NCBI RefSeq assembly: GCF_901538355.1
Contig: NZ_LR593887.1
Location: forward strand, 5,990,920 to 6,054,919
Reading direction: 5' to 3'
DNA: 64,000 nt
Source of the DNA: Tuwongella immobilis
Lineage (GTDB): Bacteria > Planctomycetota > Planctomycetia > Gemmatales > Gemmataceae
Shown: positions 1 through 10,558 of the stretch, in pieces
How the letters are laid out: each line of letters opens with the position of its first letter
Position numbering within the stretch: position 1 is the stretch's first letter
Position numbers and translations under genes: made by a program
The notes under the pieces: model-generated
The model's input: only the letters and a program-made list of their open reading frames with translations
Database searches by the model: none
What the model was told of the DNA's origin: nothing

Positions 1-2503
<2,503 letters not shown>

Positions 2504-2956
2504 TACTTTTCCCGTCCTCCACATCCCAGCCATCGGGTGATCGTGATTGCTCACAACACCAGACTTGTGGTCCGTATCAGCAGAAAAGCACAGTTGCCGC
2601 CGATCCTCTTCGGAAGACACAGATCATGAGTTGAGTTCTTGCGAACTCGCATCATAAGCTGTTTTTTCTAAGGCTCGTTTGCAACATCAGTTCGAGTGAG
2701 TTTGCTTTGCAGCATTCCGACTCATCCTGAAGTTGCATGAGATGCAACTTTCTTTCTCAACCAAGTTGTCAAAGATCAGTCATTTGAGCCAGAGGCTCAA
2801 TTTACAGCTTTCGCTGCGACCTTCATTCTCTCAATTGTGAACTCGATTTCGTTCACTCTTGTGAGTTATGATTTATAAGGCCCAGTTGAAAAGTTTCAAG
2901 GAGTCTTTTTCACTCTTTGAGCATTCATGATTTCTCATGAATACCCTTTTCAACTT
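2504..2956 (-). other. Spacer between tRNA-Ala and 23S rRNA
   Basis: This 450-bp stretch has no credible gene. It is AT-rich with short repeated and self-complementary tracts (for example around 2690-2760, where GTTGCATGAGATGCAAC forms a hairpin), consistent with transcribed spacer containing RNase III-type processing stems. This reading follows from its position between two RNA genes on the same strand; no boundary was established. Confidence 0.6.
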
Positions 2957-3029
2957 TGGAGATGAGGGGAGTCGAACCCCTGACACCGTGGATGCAAACC
3001 ACGTGCTCTACCAACTGAGCTACATCCCC
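2957..3029 (-). tRNA. tRNA-Ala, anticodon UGC
   Basis: On the minus strand the 73 nt fold as a complete cloverleaf: acceptor GGGGATG pairs with CATCTCC with one G-U pair, and the D arm contains AGCTCAGTTGGTAGAGC. The anticodon stem CGTGG/CCACG encloses loop TTTGCAT, giving anticodon TGC. The T arm contains GGTTCGACTCC. The CCA end is not encoded. It lies between tRNA-Ile and 23S rRNA, as in many bacterial rRNA spacers. Confidence 0.97.
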
Positions 3030-3049
3030 AAACCATTGGCCACATCGAT

Positions 3050-3123
3050 TGGGCGTACTTGGATTCGAACCAAGGACCTCAGCTTTATCAGAGCTGCGCT
3101 CTAGCCAACTGAGCTATACGCCC
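3050..3123 (-). tRNA. tRNA-Ile, anticodon GAU
   Basis: The minus strand gives a 74-nt cloverleaf: acceptor GGGCGTA with TACGCCC, anticodon stem CAGCT/AGCTG and loop CTGATAA with anticodon GAT, T-arm GGTTCGAATCC. The CCA end is not encoded. It is the first RNA gene of the 23S transcription unit here; only 20 bp separate it from tRNA-Ala. Confidence 0.97.
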
Positions 3124-3141
3124 TTCGGGCCAGTCATTCAC

Positions 3142-3172
3142 AAACAAAAAAGCCAAACCATTCCGGTTTGGC
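3142..3172 (-). terminator. Intrinsic terminator-like hairpin just upstream of tRNA-Ile
   Basis: GCCAAACC (3152-3159) and GGTTTGGC (3165-3172) form a perfect 8-bp stem with a 5-nt loop. On the minus strand the hairpin is followed by a run of six T. It points in the same direction as the tRNA-Ile/tRNA-Ala/23S unit and lies about 28 bp before it. Either it ends a transcript coming from higher coordinates, or it acts as an attenuator in the rRNA leader. Confidence 0.65.
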
Positions 3173-3782
3173 TCTCGACCGAACATCACTTCGGCGAGAG
3201 ACTCAACAGATACGATGAATTTGGATAGTGTTGCGATCCATCATTTTCTCGGTTGCATTTCGTTTGCTCATGACCACACCGGAATTGTAACGGCACCTTG
3301 GACCTTGTCAATCATCCCAATCGATTTTTTCATCAACTCGCCTAAGTCTGCCAATATCGTTCGCCATAACCTCTTTTGGGTTATGACTTTACATCTCAAT
3401 AATCCTGCTAAAAATTCTGCGATTCGCGACCGCGTCCTTGGAATTGGAGTGGGATCGGCCGCCCACTGTCACTTGAGAAGTGCGCTGCCGATCGATGCAG
3501 ACTCGGTAATTCTTGATGCGCTCCTTCGCGATCCCCTGGGACCGATCAGAAGACGGGCCCCAGTTTACATCCGCTCAACCGTTCTCGCCGACATCGCTTC
3601 GGTCTGCATCTATATTGTAGAGTGAGGCTTGGGGGTCACTCGCGGTCTGCATGTGATGGATCAATCAGCCAGTCGAAATACAAGATATTCTCGCAGAATC
3701 TCAACTCCCTCTGGTCAGTTTCTCGTTCGTTTGCTACGTTAAAACCCATTCTGCACGGACTACTTGCATGGAGCAGGGATTC
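3173..3782. other. Non-coding gap: 23S-unit leader/promoter and rplU upstream region
   Basis: No convincing gene is seen on either strand; the longest open frame (3215-3625, plus) has no ribosome-binding site and no recognisable protein. The two flanking units diverge from this region, so promoters for both the 23S unit and rplU should lie here. A short hairpin CATAACC/GGTTATG occurs at about 3370-3389. On the minus strand TACAAT at about 3614-3619 could be a -10 box, but no good -35 was found at the right spacing. Importantly, there is no 16S rRNA sequence. Confidence 0.55.
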
Positions 3783-4148
3783 ATGTACGCGATTTTTGAA
3801 GATGGTTCACGGCAATATCGAGTGAGCGTTGGCGACCGAGTCAAGATCGATCACCGCAGCGTGGATCTGAATGGAACGGTCGAACTGAGCAACGTGTTGC
3901 TTGTCGCCAAAGATAGCGGCCTGGAAATCGGCAAGCCCACCGTGGAAGGGGCTCGCGTGATTGGCACGGTGATTAATCAGCCCGGCATCAAACAAACCAT
4001 CCAACACTATCGCCGACGCAAGGCTTCGAAGCGATTGAAGGGTCACACGCAACCCTATGTGGAATTGCGAGTTGAGCATATCCTGCTGAAGGGCGAAACG
4101 ACACCCGCAAAGGCGGCTCCTACCACGGAAGCCACGCCGACTGCATGA
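3783..4148 (+). CDS. rplU: 50S ribosomal protein L21
   Basis: L21 binds 23S rRNA domain regions together with L20 in the large ribosomal subunit. The 121-residue product begins MYAIFEDGSRQYRV, the usual L21 start (YAVI..GGKQYRV), and has the conserved GT(V/I) turn and the K..HYRRRK basic stretch near residues 75-85. A 15-residue low-complexity tail rich in T, A and P follows the family core. The start at 3783 is preferred over the ATG five codons upstream because it matches the family and has GGAGCAGGGA in front. In most bacteria rpmA (L27) follows directly; here a 400-bp non-coding gap and a fatty-acid gene follow instead. Confidence 0.95.
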   Translation: MYAIFEDGSRQYRVSVGDRVKIDHRSVDLNGTVELSNVLLVAKDSGLEIGKPTVEGARVIGTVINQPGIKQTIQHYRRRKASKRLKGHTQPYVELRVEHILLKGETTPAKAAPTTEATPTA

Positions 4149-4350
4149 GTCATCTCGTGAACCAAACTCCTTTGACATCGAATCCGAGCAAGGATGCTCG
4201 TGTCGATGCTTTTGGCGTTTGGTCCCCATGAGTCTTGTCATTCGCGGGCCAGGCAGCCTTGGGAATCCGACCCACGGCTTGCCATTGCTAAATTTCTGGA
4301 TTGGGAATCGGTTCTCGCACAAACGCTCGTGAACCCATCCTTATCATTTC

Positions 4351-4445
4351 CTCATTCAGTTGTCATCCACTCATGTTCGAGCGACGACGCGACTCCCCAT
4401 TGAGGATCGCGAAAAATGCTCGAACATTTGTCAATCCTGAATGAG
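4351..4445. repeat. Nested palindromic element upstream of the fabH-like gene
   Basis: Three stems are nested. The outer arms are CTCATTCAG (4351-4359) and CTGAATGAG (4437-4445); the middle arms are ATGTTCGAG (4373-4381) and CTCGAACAT (4419-4427); the inner CGCGA/TCGCG pair lies around 4388-4411. The first two are perfect 9-bp inverted repeats. A further small hairpin CCGCAC/GTGCGG lies at 4467-4483. The element lies in the 405-bp non-coding gap between rplU and the fabH-like gene. It could be a structured RNA leader, a terminator complex for rplU or a DNA palindrome; no known riboswitch class was recognised. Confidence 0.6.
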
Positions 4446-4553
4446 GCTTCTATCTTATTCCCGTCACCGCACGGGTGGTGCGGATCCTCGCTTGGCGTAC
4501 CCATGACCACGGAACGTTCGTCTTCATCATCCCGTCCTCGGTGCCGCTCGTTG

Positions 4554-5528
4554 ATGGGCGTGCAGATTATTGGCACGGGAAGCTATGTCCCAGAGATTGT
4601 CATTACGAACGAGCAACTTCATGCTCGTCTCGGTTTTGACTCGGACTGGATCGTGAAACGCACGGGAATCCTGGAGCGCCGCCACGCACTGCCCGAACAG
4701 GCGACCAGCGATCTCTCCGTCGAAGCCGCGAAACGCTGTCTTGCCCAAGCGAATGTCTCCCCCAAAGACGTGGATCTGCTCGTTGTTGGGACATTCACAC
4801 CCGATATGTCGTTTCCATCGACCGCTTGCCTGGTGCAAGATCGACTCGGAATTAACGCGCCAGCCATTGAAATCGAAGCTGCGTGTGCGGGATTCATGTA
4901 CGCCTTAATTACCGCAGCAGCGTATGTGGTATCTGGCGTGAGTGAAATGGCGTTAGTCATCGGTGCAGACTGTAATTCACGAATTCTGAATCCGGATGAT
5001 ATTAAAACCTATCCGCTCTTTGGCGATGGTGCCGGCGCAGTGCTGCTGACCAAAGGCCGTCCCGATCAAGGGATTCTCGCCTACAGCATGGGCGCGGATG
5101 GCGCGGGCGGCCCCCTGCTCTGTCGGCCTTCGGGCGGAAGCCGCATGCCACCCTCGATCGCCGATATCCAGGCAGCCCAACATTATATGGTCATGGATGG
5201 GCGAGCGGTATTCCGTTGGGCGGTTGAAATTCTGTGTGATTCGATTCAAGATGTTTTGAAGGCGGCTCAGGTCACAGCGGGAGATGTCGATTTATATCTT
5301 CCCCACCAAGCCAATATTCGCATCATTAACGCGTCGATCGATGTGTTGCATATTCCGCGCAATAAGGTTTACAACAACCTTGAGAAATATGGCAATACCT
5401 CGGCTGGTTCCATCCCAATCGCGTTGGATGAAGCCATGGCCGAGAACCGCATTCAACCAGGCAATCTCATCGTCATGAGCGGATTTGGCGCGGGCCTCAC
5501 CTGGGGAACCGCACTGATGCGTTGGTAA
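4554..5528 (+). CDS. fabH: Beta-ketoacyl-ACP synthase III family protein
   Basis: This 324-residue thiolase-fold enzyme would start fatty-acid synthesis by condensing an acyl-CoA with malonyl-ACP in the cytoplasm. Active-site residues are in place: Cys111 in EAACAGFMYA, His251 in LPHQANIRI and Asn281 in KYGNTSAGS. Its start (GVQIIGTGSYVPE) matches FabH. The ATG at 4554 is chosen because it fits the family start. An upstream in-frame ATG at 4503 would add a 17-residue serine/arginine-rich extension; neither has a strong ribosome-binding site. No acpP, fabD or fabG gene is adjacent, so it is solitary, and a FabH-like synthase for another product is possible. Confidence 0.88.
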   Translation: MGVQIIGTGSYVPEIVITNEQLHARLGFDSDWIVKRTGILERRHALPEQATSDLSVEAAKRCLAQANVSPKDVDLLVVGTFTPDMSFPSTACLVQDRLGINAPAIEIEAACAGFMYALITAAAYVVSGVSEMALVIGADCNSRILNPDDIKTYPLFGDGAGAVLLTKGRPDQGILAYSMGADGAGGPLLCRPSGGSRMPPSIADIQAAQHYMVMDGRAVFRWAVEILCDSIQDVLKAAQVTAGDVDLYLPHQANIRIINASIDVLHIPRNKVYNNLEKYGNTSAGSIPIALDEAMAENRIQPGNLIVMSGFGAGLTWGTALMRW

Positions 5529-5545
5529 TCCAATCGGCAAATTCG

Positions 5546-5583
5546 CCCCAGTCGGAATTAATTACCGCACCTACCGACTGGGG
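5546..5583. terminator. Inverted repeat after the fabH-like gene
   Basis: CCCCAGTCGG (5546-5555) and CCGACTGGGG (5574-5583) form a perfect 10-bp stem with an 18-nt loop, 18 bp after the fabH-like stop codon. There is no T run after it, so a factor-independent terminator is only a suggestion; mRNA 3'-end stabilisation is equally possible. Confidence 0.45.
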
Positions 5584-5739
5584 ACGCTGACCCTTCGATT
5601 TCTATAACCCCTTCTCCAATCAGCACTTCCAACGAATCTCATTCATTGCACCGATTTGGCATGATTTGTGCACACATAATCTTCCGAGCAATCGCCAAGG
5701 ATGGGGATTGATTCGCAGACGGGACATGGAGGGATGCCC

Positions 5740-5958
5740 ATGCACAAGCACAATTGGTTCGTTGCGGTATTGCTGATGGTTGGCACGGGCATGGGAATTG
5801 TTCGATTGATGATGGCGACTTCGGTCTCCGCTTCTCCTGAAAAGCCAGCTCCCGCTTTGGAACGGATCTCGTTAGCTGAAAGCGGTTTAAGTGAATCCGA
5901 GTGGCGATCTCGGCTTCAATCCCCCACCCACTGGCGTCAAGTGATGTTGGTAAAATAA
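5740..5958 (+). CDS. Small single-span membrane or secreted protein, unknown function
   Basis: The 72-residue product has a basic start (MHKHNW), a hydrophobic segment at about residues 6-27 and an AxA-like site near ATSVSASPE, so it is a signal peptide or anchor followed by about 40 polar residues. GGAGGG ends 6 nt before the ATG at 5740, which decides this start over the more upstream in-frame ones. The remaining part (ISLAESGLSESEWRSRL) looks helical. I do not recognise a family. It stands alone between fabH and the PTS-like gene. Confidence 0.55.
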   Translation: MHKHNWFVAVLLMVGTGMGIVRLMMATSVSASPEKPAPALERISLAESGLSESEWRSRLQSPTHWRQVMLVK

Positions 5959-6025
5959 CACAACGACCATGCCGATTGCTCCGGATTGTCTAGAATACTC
6001 TCGTACCCACTTTGAGGATTCGGAC

Positions 6026-6739
6026 ATGCTTGCGGAATCAATGGACTTGAAGGAGCTGTCTCGGTATCTCGGCCGTGACCCACGCGATGTACAAAAGCTC
6101 GTCAATAAAGGCGAGATTCCTGCCCGTCGGGTGGGTGGAGAATGGCGATTCTCCTCAGCGGAAGTCCACCAATGGTTGGAACAACGACTCCGCGGATTTG
6201 AGGATGAGCACCTCGCAGCACTCGATGTTCCCAATACGTTGGAATTATCGGAGCCACTGCTGACCAATCTATTGCCCGAACGTTGCATCGCGGTGCCGCT
6301 CCCCGCGACGACGCGTAGCTCGGTTCTGCGGGAGATGGTCAAACTCGCTGACCAATCCTGGAACGTCTTTGATAGCGATCAATTATTAGAGGCGGTCCAG
6401 GCTCGCGAAGAAGCCGGCAGTACCGGTCACCCGGGTGGAATCGCGGTCCCCCACCCTCGACGCCCGCTGCCCGATCTCCTTGGCGATCATGTGCTTGCGG
6501 TTGCCCGAATCGATAGCGGCATCCCGTTTGGGGCCAGCGACCGCGGCATGACGGATATTTTCTTCCTTGTCGCTTGTCGTGATTATCGAACCCACCTTCG
6601 AATTCTTGCTCGAATTGCCCGTCTGGAACGGTTGCCGGAATTCTTGGATTCCATTCGCAATAGCGAAACCCCACGAGAACTGCTCGAAACGATTACCACG
6701 TTTGAACAAAAACTACTCGAATCCCCTGACGAAGAATAA
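6026..6739 (+). CDS. Helix-turn-helix domain fused to a PTS fructose-type EIIA domain (PtsN-like)
   Basis: Residues 5-55 form an excisionase/MerR-like winged helix (DLKELSRYLGRDPRDVQKLV, then VGGEWRFSSAEVHQWL), the kind that binds DNA. Residues 75-230 resemble PTS EIIA type 2. The phospho-acceptor is probably His143 in GGIAVPHPR, the family signature. The protein (237 residues) has no EIIB or EIIC part, so it is unlikely to carry sugar; by analogy with PtsN it may be a phosphorylation-responsive regulator, here perhaps acting on DNA directly. The start at 6026 has GAGG 8 nt upstream. A hairpin follows the stop codon. No HPr or EI gene is in the window. Confidence 0.82.
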   Translation: MLAESMDLKELSRYLGRDPRDVQKLVNKGEIPARRVGGEWRFSSAEVHQWLEQRLRGFEDEHLAALDVPNTLELSEPLLTNLLPERCIAVPLPATTRSSVLREMVKLADQSWNVFDSDQLLEAVQAREEAGSTGHPGGIAVPHPRRPLPDLLGDHVLAVARIDSGIPFGASDRGMTDIFFLVACRDYRTHLRILARIARLERLPEFLDSIRNSETPRELLETITTFEQKLLESPDEE

Positions 6740-6751
6740 TCCCGAGCCACA

Positions 6752-6780
6752 TTCCATGGGAACCATTCTAGCCCATGGGA
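6752..6780. terminator. Inverted repeat after the HTH-EIIA gene
   Basis: CCATGGG (6754-6760) pairs with CCCATGG (6772-6778), with extra pairing of the flanking TT/AA around one bulged G. It lies 14 bp after the stop codon. A second small hairpin, CCGATTCT/AGAATCGG, overlaps at about 6789-6806. No clear T run is present. Confidence 0.35.
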
Positions 6781-6888
6781 AAATCGTTGCATCCGATTCT
6801 GAGAATCGGTAAATTCATGTAAAACCTCCTCTCCACCCCACGCTGCCGGGGTGGTTGGCCCCATCCTCCCCACCAGGCAGGTCTATCT

Positions 6889-9102
6889 ATGGGTCGCGCA
6901 CTTGCGATTCTTTGCACACTCATCGGCATTGGAACACCCGCGCGTGTGAATGCTGATCCGCCCTCCTATCTCCATGAAATTGTCCCGCTGTTAACCCGAC
7001 AAGGCTGCAATCAAGGTGCCTGTCATGGCAAAGGGGCGGGCCAAAATGGATTTCGGCTCTCGCTTCGCGGATATGCCCCAGCGGACGATCATCGGTATCT
7101 CACCCGCGAATACGCCGGTCGCCGACTCGATCCGTCGCATCCCGAAAATTCAATCCTTCTCACGAAACCAACCGGCCAAGCCCCTCATGAAGGAGGTGTG
7201 TTATTTTCCGTGAATTCACGTGAATATCACACACTCGCCGCCTGGCTGCGTGCCGGTGCACCTGGCCCTGAGAAAGACGCTCCGCAAATCACTCGCTTCG
7301 AACTCCGCCCCGAGCAACAGCAACTCAAGCTCGGTCAACAGGCGCAACTTCAAGCCTTCGCTCACTTTAGCGATGGCAACGTGAAAGATGTGACCTGGTT
7401 AACGAAATTTGAGAGTAACGATCCCGGGCTTGTCTCGGTGACGCCCAATGGACAAGTGACCGCCAATCGTGAAGGGGAAACGGCGATTCGCGCGGCCTAT
7501 CTCACTGAAGTCGCAATTGCCACATTTACAATTCCTTATGAAACAACAATCGCCGATTCAAAATATTCGCATCCAAACAATCCAATTGATACCGCAGTCT
7601 ATGCCAAGCTGAAGGCGCTTCGTATCGAGCCATCCGGCATTTCGAGCGATCAGGAATTCATTCGACGGGTATTTCTCGACACCATCGGCACGCTTCCTAC
7701 CGCAGAAGAGGCCCAGGCATTTGCCGACGATCGACGTCCCAACAAACGTGCCATTTGGATCGATACCCTGCTCGACCGGCCGGAATTCGTCGATTATTGG
7801 ACGCTGATTCTTGCCGATCTCTTCCAAAATCGCAAAGAACGGGATCATGATGTGCGGGGTGTGAAGGGCGTCCGATCGTTCCATGTCTGGTTGCGGCAAC
7901 AAGTTGCGCAAAATCGACCGTGGGACCAACTGGTTGGCGATGTGCTCACGGCGACTGGGGATGTTACCAAACAACCAGGCGTTGGTTATTATCTGGTCAC
8001 CATCGGCGAATATCGCGAAGCGGAAAAATCGGAGGTTGTCGCATCGGTGGCTCAAGCCTTTTTAGGCACACGAATTGGCTGTGCGCAATGCCATAATCAC
8101 CCACTCGAGCGATATACCCAAGACGATTATTATCATTTTGCGGGCTTCTTCTCACCGGTCAAACTGGATCGACGCGACCCCAAAGAAGGAATCACTTACT
8201 TGAGAATTTCTGCCCAAGATCCTCAGCAAAATGCTCGCCCGGCAGGTGTTATCCAGCCTCGAACGGGCCAATTCCTGCATCCGCAACCGCTGGATCGTTC
8301 GACACCTCGGATTTCGCCGAATGAAGATCCCCGAGTCAAGCTCGTGGAATGGATGACCGATTCCAAGAATACGATGTTCAGCGGCGCAATGGTGAATCGG
8401 ATCTGGAAGCATTATTTGGGGGTTGGTCTGGTCGAACCAGTGGATGATCTGCGTGCGACCAATCCGCCCAGTAACCGGGAACTTTGGGATGTCTTGAATC
8501 GGTCGTTTGTGAATCACAAATTTAATCTCAAACAACTCATGCGTGAGATTCTCAATTCACAAACGTATCAATTAACCAGCGCAACCCGTCCTGGAAATGC
8601 TCAAGAGACTCGGTATTACTCGCATTATTACGCTCGACGGCTCCCCGCAGAAGTGTTGCTGGATGCAATCTCAGCCTCGACCGGTGTCCCCGAATCGTTC
8701 GATGGCTACCCCGTGGGAATGCGTGCTGTGCAGTTGCCCGACACGGTCCCGAATTCGTATTTTCTGAACACCTTCGGAAAATCGAATCGGGTCACGGCAT
8801 GTGCCTGTGAGCGTTCTGGTGAAGTAACCATGCCTCAGTTGCTGCATCTTCAAGCAGGCGACAACCTTGCGGCAAAGATTCGTGCAGCCGATGGCAAACT
8901 GGCAAACTGGCTCAAGACGATTCCAAATGATGACGATCTGATTCATGCACTCTATTGGGCTACCCTCAGTCGCTCGGCGACAGCCGAAGAACGCTCCCAA
9001 CTTCTCCGGTTGCGAGCCTCCGGCAATGTGCCACGAGATGAGTATTTCCGTGATTTATTCTGGGCGATCCTGAACTCGAAAGCGTTTTCCTTCAATCATT
9101 GA
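6889..9102 (+). CDS. Exported DUF1549/DUF1553 protein with cytochrome-like and Ig-like domains
   Basis: The 737-residue product starts with a signal peptide (about residues 1-22). A cytochrome-c-like region follows with CNQGACH at residues 40-46, which is CX4CH rather than the usual CXXCH. A bacterial Ig-like (Big_2) domain covers about 135-220. DUF1549 (about 240-450) contains a true CXXCH in GCAQCHNHPLE, and DUF1553 covers about 475-730. This architecture is typical of planctomycetes, where it is predicted to be a periplasmic haem protein; its reaction is unknown. It is followed after 41 bp by a DUF1501 gene, its usual partner, and then a PPC-domain gene, probably one operon. Confidence 0.9.
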   Translation: MGRALAILCTLIGIGTPARVNADPPSYLHEIVPLLTRQGCNQGACHGKGAGQNGFRLSLRGYAPADDHRYLTREYAGRRLDPSHPENSILLTKPTGQAPHEGGVLFSVNSREYHTLAAWLRAGAPGPEKDAPQITRFELRPEQQQLKLGQQAQLQAFAHFSDGNVKDVTWLTKFESNDPGLVSVTPNGQVTANREGETAIRAAYLTEVAIATFTIPYETTIADSKYSHPNNPIDTAVYAKLKALRIEPSGISSDQEFIRRVFLDTIGTLPTAEEAQAFADDRRPNKRAIWIDTLLDRPEFVDYWTLILADLFQNRKERDHDVRGVKGVRSFHVWLRQQVAQNRPWDQLVGDVLTATGDVTKQPGVGYYLVTIGEYREAEKSEVVASVAQAFLGTRIGCAQCHNHPLERYTQDDYYHFAGFFSPVKLDRRDPKEGITYLRISAQDPQQNARPAGVIQPRTGQFLHPQPLDRSTPRISPNEDPRVKLVEWMTDSKNTMFSGAMVNRIWKHYLGVGLVEPVDDLRATNPPSNRELWDVLNRSFVNHKFNLKQLMREILNSQTYQLTSATRPGNAQETRYYSHYYARRLPAEVLLDAISASTGVPESFDGYPVGMRAVQLPDTVPNSYFLNTFGKSNRVTACACERSGEVTMPQLLHLQAGDNLAAKIRAADGKLANWLKTIPNDDDLIHALYWATLSRSATAEERSQLLRLRASGNVPRDEYFRDLFWAILNSKAFSFNH

Positions 9103-9143
9103 TTGGCATCATACAGACGGGCGACGACCCACGGGGGAATTCC

Positions 9144-10475
9144 ATGCTTAATGTCTCGCTGGCCGCAGATCACACTCGACTCTGCTCGGGTGCAACACGT
9201 CGGGATATGCTCAAAGTTGGTACACTCGGGGCACTCGGAATCGGATTACCGCAACTCTTGAAATCCGAAGCGGTTGCGTCGCATAGTTCCAAAGGTGCGC
9301 CGCGTGCCAAAAGTGTGATTCTGGTCTTTTTGGGCGGCGGCTTATCGCATCATGATAGCTTTGATTTAAAGCCCGATGCGCCGGCTGAAATCCGTGGAGA
9401 ATATAAACCGATCTCAACATCCGTGCCCGGCCTTCAAATTGGTGAGAAATTGCCGTTGATGGCCAAGTGTATGGATAAGCTCACACTCATTCGCTCCGGG
9501 TCACATAACAACGACCATCACGAAACCGCTACCAATTGGGTGCTGTCCGGCCGCTTTGGCTCTGCCTTCGGTGATTACCCCGCCATGGGTGCCGTTGTCG
9601 CCCACGAAGTCGGTTTTCGCACGACTTTGCCCCCATACATGTCGATTCCACGCAACCCATCGTTCACCTGGGAATTGGGCAAAAGTGCTTATCTGGGCGG
9701 ACGTTACGAATCATTCAAGACCGGCGATCCTGCCGCCAATGGCTTCCGTGTGCAAGACACAGCCCCCAGCGAATCCCTGACCGCCGAACGAACCAATCGC
9801 CGTCAATCGTTACTCGCTGCAGTGGATGATCTGGCCCGCAAGATTGATGGCAATGATCAAATCGCGACGTATGATGAGTTCCAACAACGTGCCTCGTCGC
9901 TTATCCTGTCCAGCGAAGCTCGCCGCGCGTTCGCCATCGAACAAGAATCCGAAGCCGTTCGCAACCGCTACGGCCGCAACACCTTCGGTCAAAGCTGCTT
10001 GTTGGGCCGACGACTCATCGAATCGGGCGTTCGCTTCGTGACCGTCAATTATGGTGGTTGGGACCATCACGGAAAAATCTTTGATGGCTTAAAACATAAA
10101 CTCCCGGAATTTGATCTCGGGTTTTCGGCGTTAATCGAAGATCTCAACGCTCGTGGCCTGTTGCAAGATACCCTGGTTGTGGCGATGGGTGAATTCGGTC
10201 GGACCCCCAAAATCAACAAGGATGCTGGCCGCGATCACTGGGGTGGCGCCGCATCGCTACTCTTTGCGGGAGCAGGGGTTAAGTCCGGTCATGTGATTGG
10301 CTCGACCGACAAACAGGGAGCTTTCCCGACTCGTCGCCCGGTCGCCCCAGCCGATGTCTCGTATACGATTCTGGAATCGCTTGGAATTGATCCGCGTAAG
10401 ATGCTCACGACTCCAGATGGTCGCCCCATTGAAATTTTAGATCAAGGCGAGACCGTTCACGAGCTGTTTGCCTAA
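9144..10475 (+). CDS. Exported DUF1501 (sulfatase-like) protein
   Basis: This 443-residue protein has a Tat-type leader near residue 20 (TRRDMLKVGTLGALGIG) and then the DUF1501 alkaline-phosphatase-superfamily fold. Conserved metal-site-like stretches are SHHDSFDLKP, GSHNNDHHETAT, NYGGWDHHG and GEFGRTPKIN. DUF1501 proteins are nearly always encoded next to DUF1549/DUF1553 proteins, as here, and the pair probably works together in the periplasm on an unknown substrate. The start at 9144 is chosen because GGGGGAA lies just upstream; an in-frame start 45 bp earlier overlaps the preceding gene. Confidence 0.9.
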   Translation: MLNVSLAADHTRLCSGATRRDMLKVGTLGALGIGLPQLLKSEAVASHSSKGAPRAKSVILVFLGGGLSHHDSFDLKPDAPAEIRGEYKPISTSVPGLQIGEKLPLMAKCMDKLTLIRSGSHNNDHHETATNWVLSGRFGSAFGDYPAMGAVVAHEVGFRTTLPPYMSIPRNPSFTWELGKSAYLGGRYESFKTGDPAANGFRVQDTAPSESLTAERTNRRQSLLAAVDDLARKIDGNDQIATYDEFQQRASSLILSSEARRAFAIEQESEAVRNRYGRNTFGQSCLLGRRLIESGVRFVTVNYGGWDHHGKIFDGLKHKLPEFDLGFSALIEDLNARGLLQDTLVVAMGEFGRTPKINKDAGRDHWGGAASLLFAGAGVKSGHVIGSTDKQGAFPTRRPVAPADVSYTILESLGIDPRKMLTTPDGRPIEILDQGETVHELFA

Positions 10476-10501
10476 TCAATCTTCGCAACCAATCCACATT
10501 C

Positions 10502-10541
10502 CCCATCTCGGTTCGGCCTCCGAAATCGAGATGGGATTCTT
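10502..10541 (+). terminator. Inverted repeat between the DUF1501 and PPC-domain genes
   Basis: CCCATCTCG (10502-10510) and CGAGATGGG (10527-10535) form a 9-bp stem followed by ATTCTT. It may partly terminate the DUF1549-DUF1501 transcript or protect its 3' end. Confidence 0.4.
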
Positions 10542-10558
10542 GCGTTTGGAGTCGCCGC

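Noticed and set aside
3215-3625. 136-codon plus-strand frame between tRNA-Ile and rplU
   Set aside because: No ribosome-binding site, no protein-like motif, and it lies in the expected leader and promoter region of the RNA unit.
4194-4403. Candidate rpmA or other small gene after rplU
   Set aside because: The translated frames show no L27 motif and no ribosome-binding site; the stretch contains palindromes instead.
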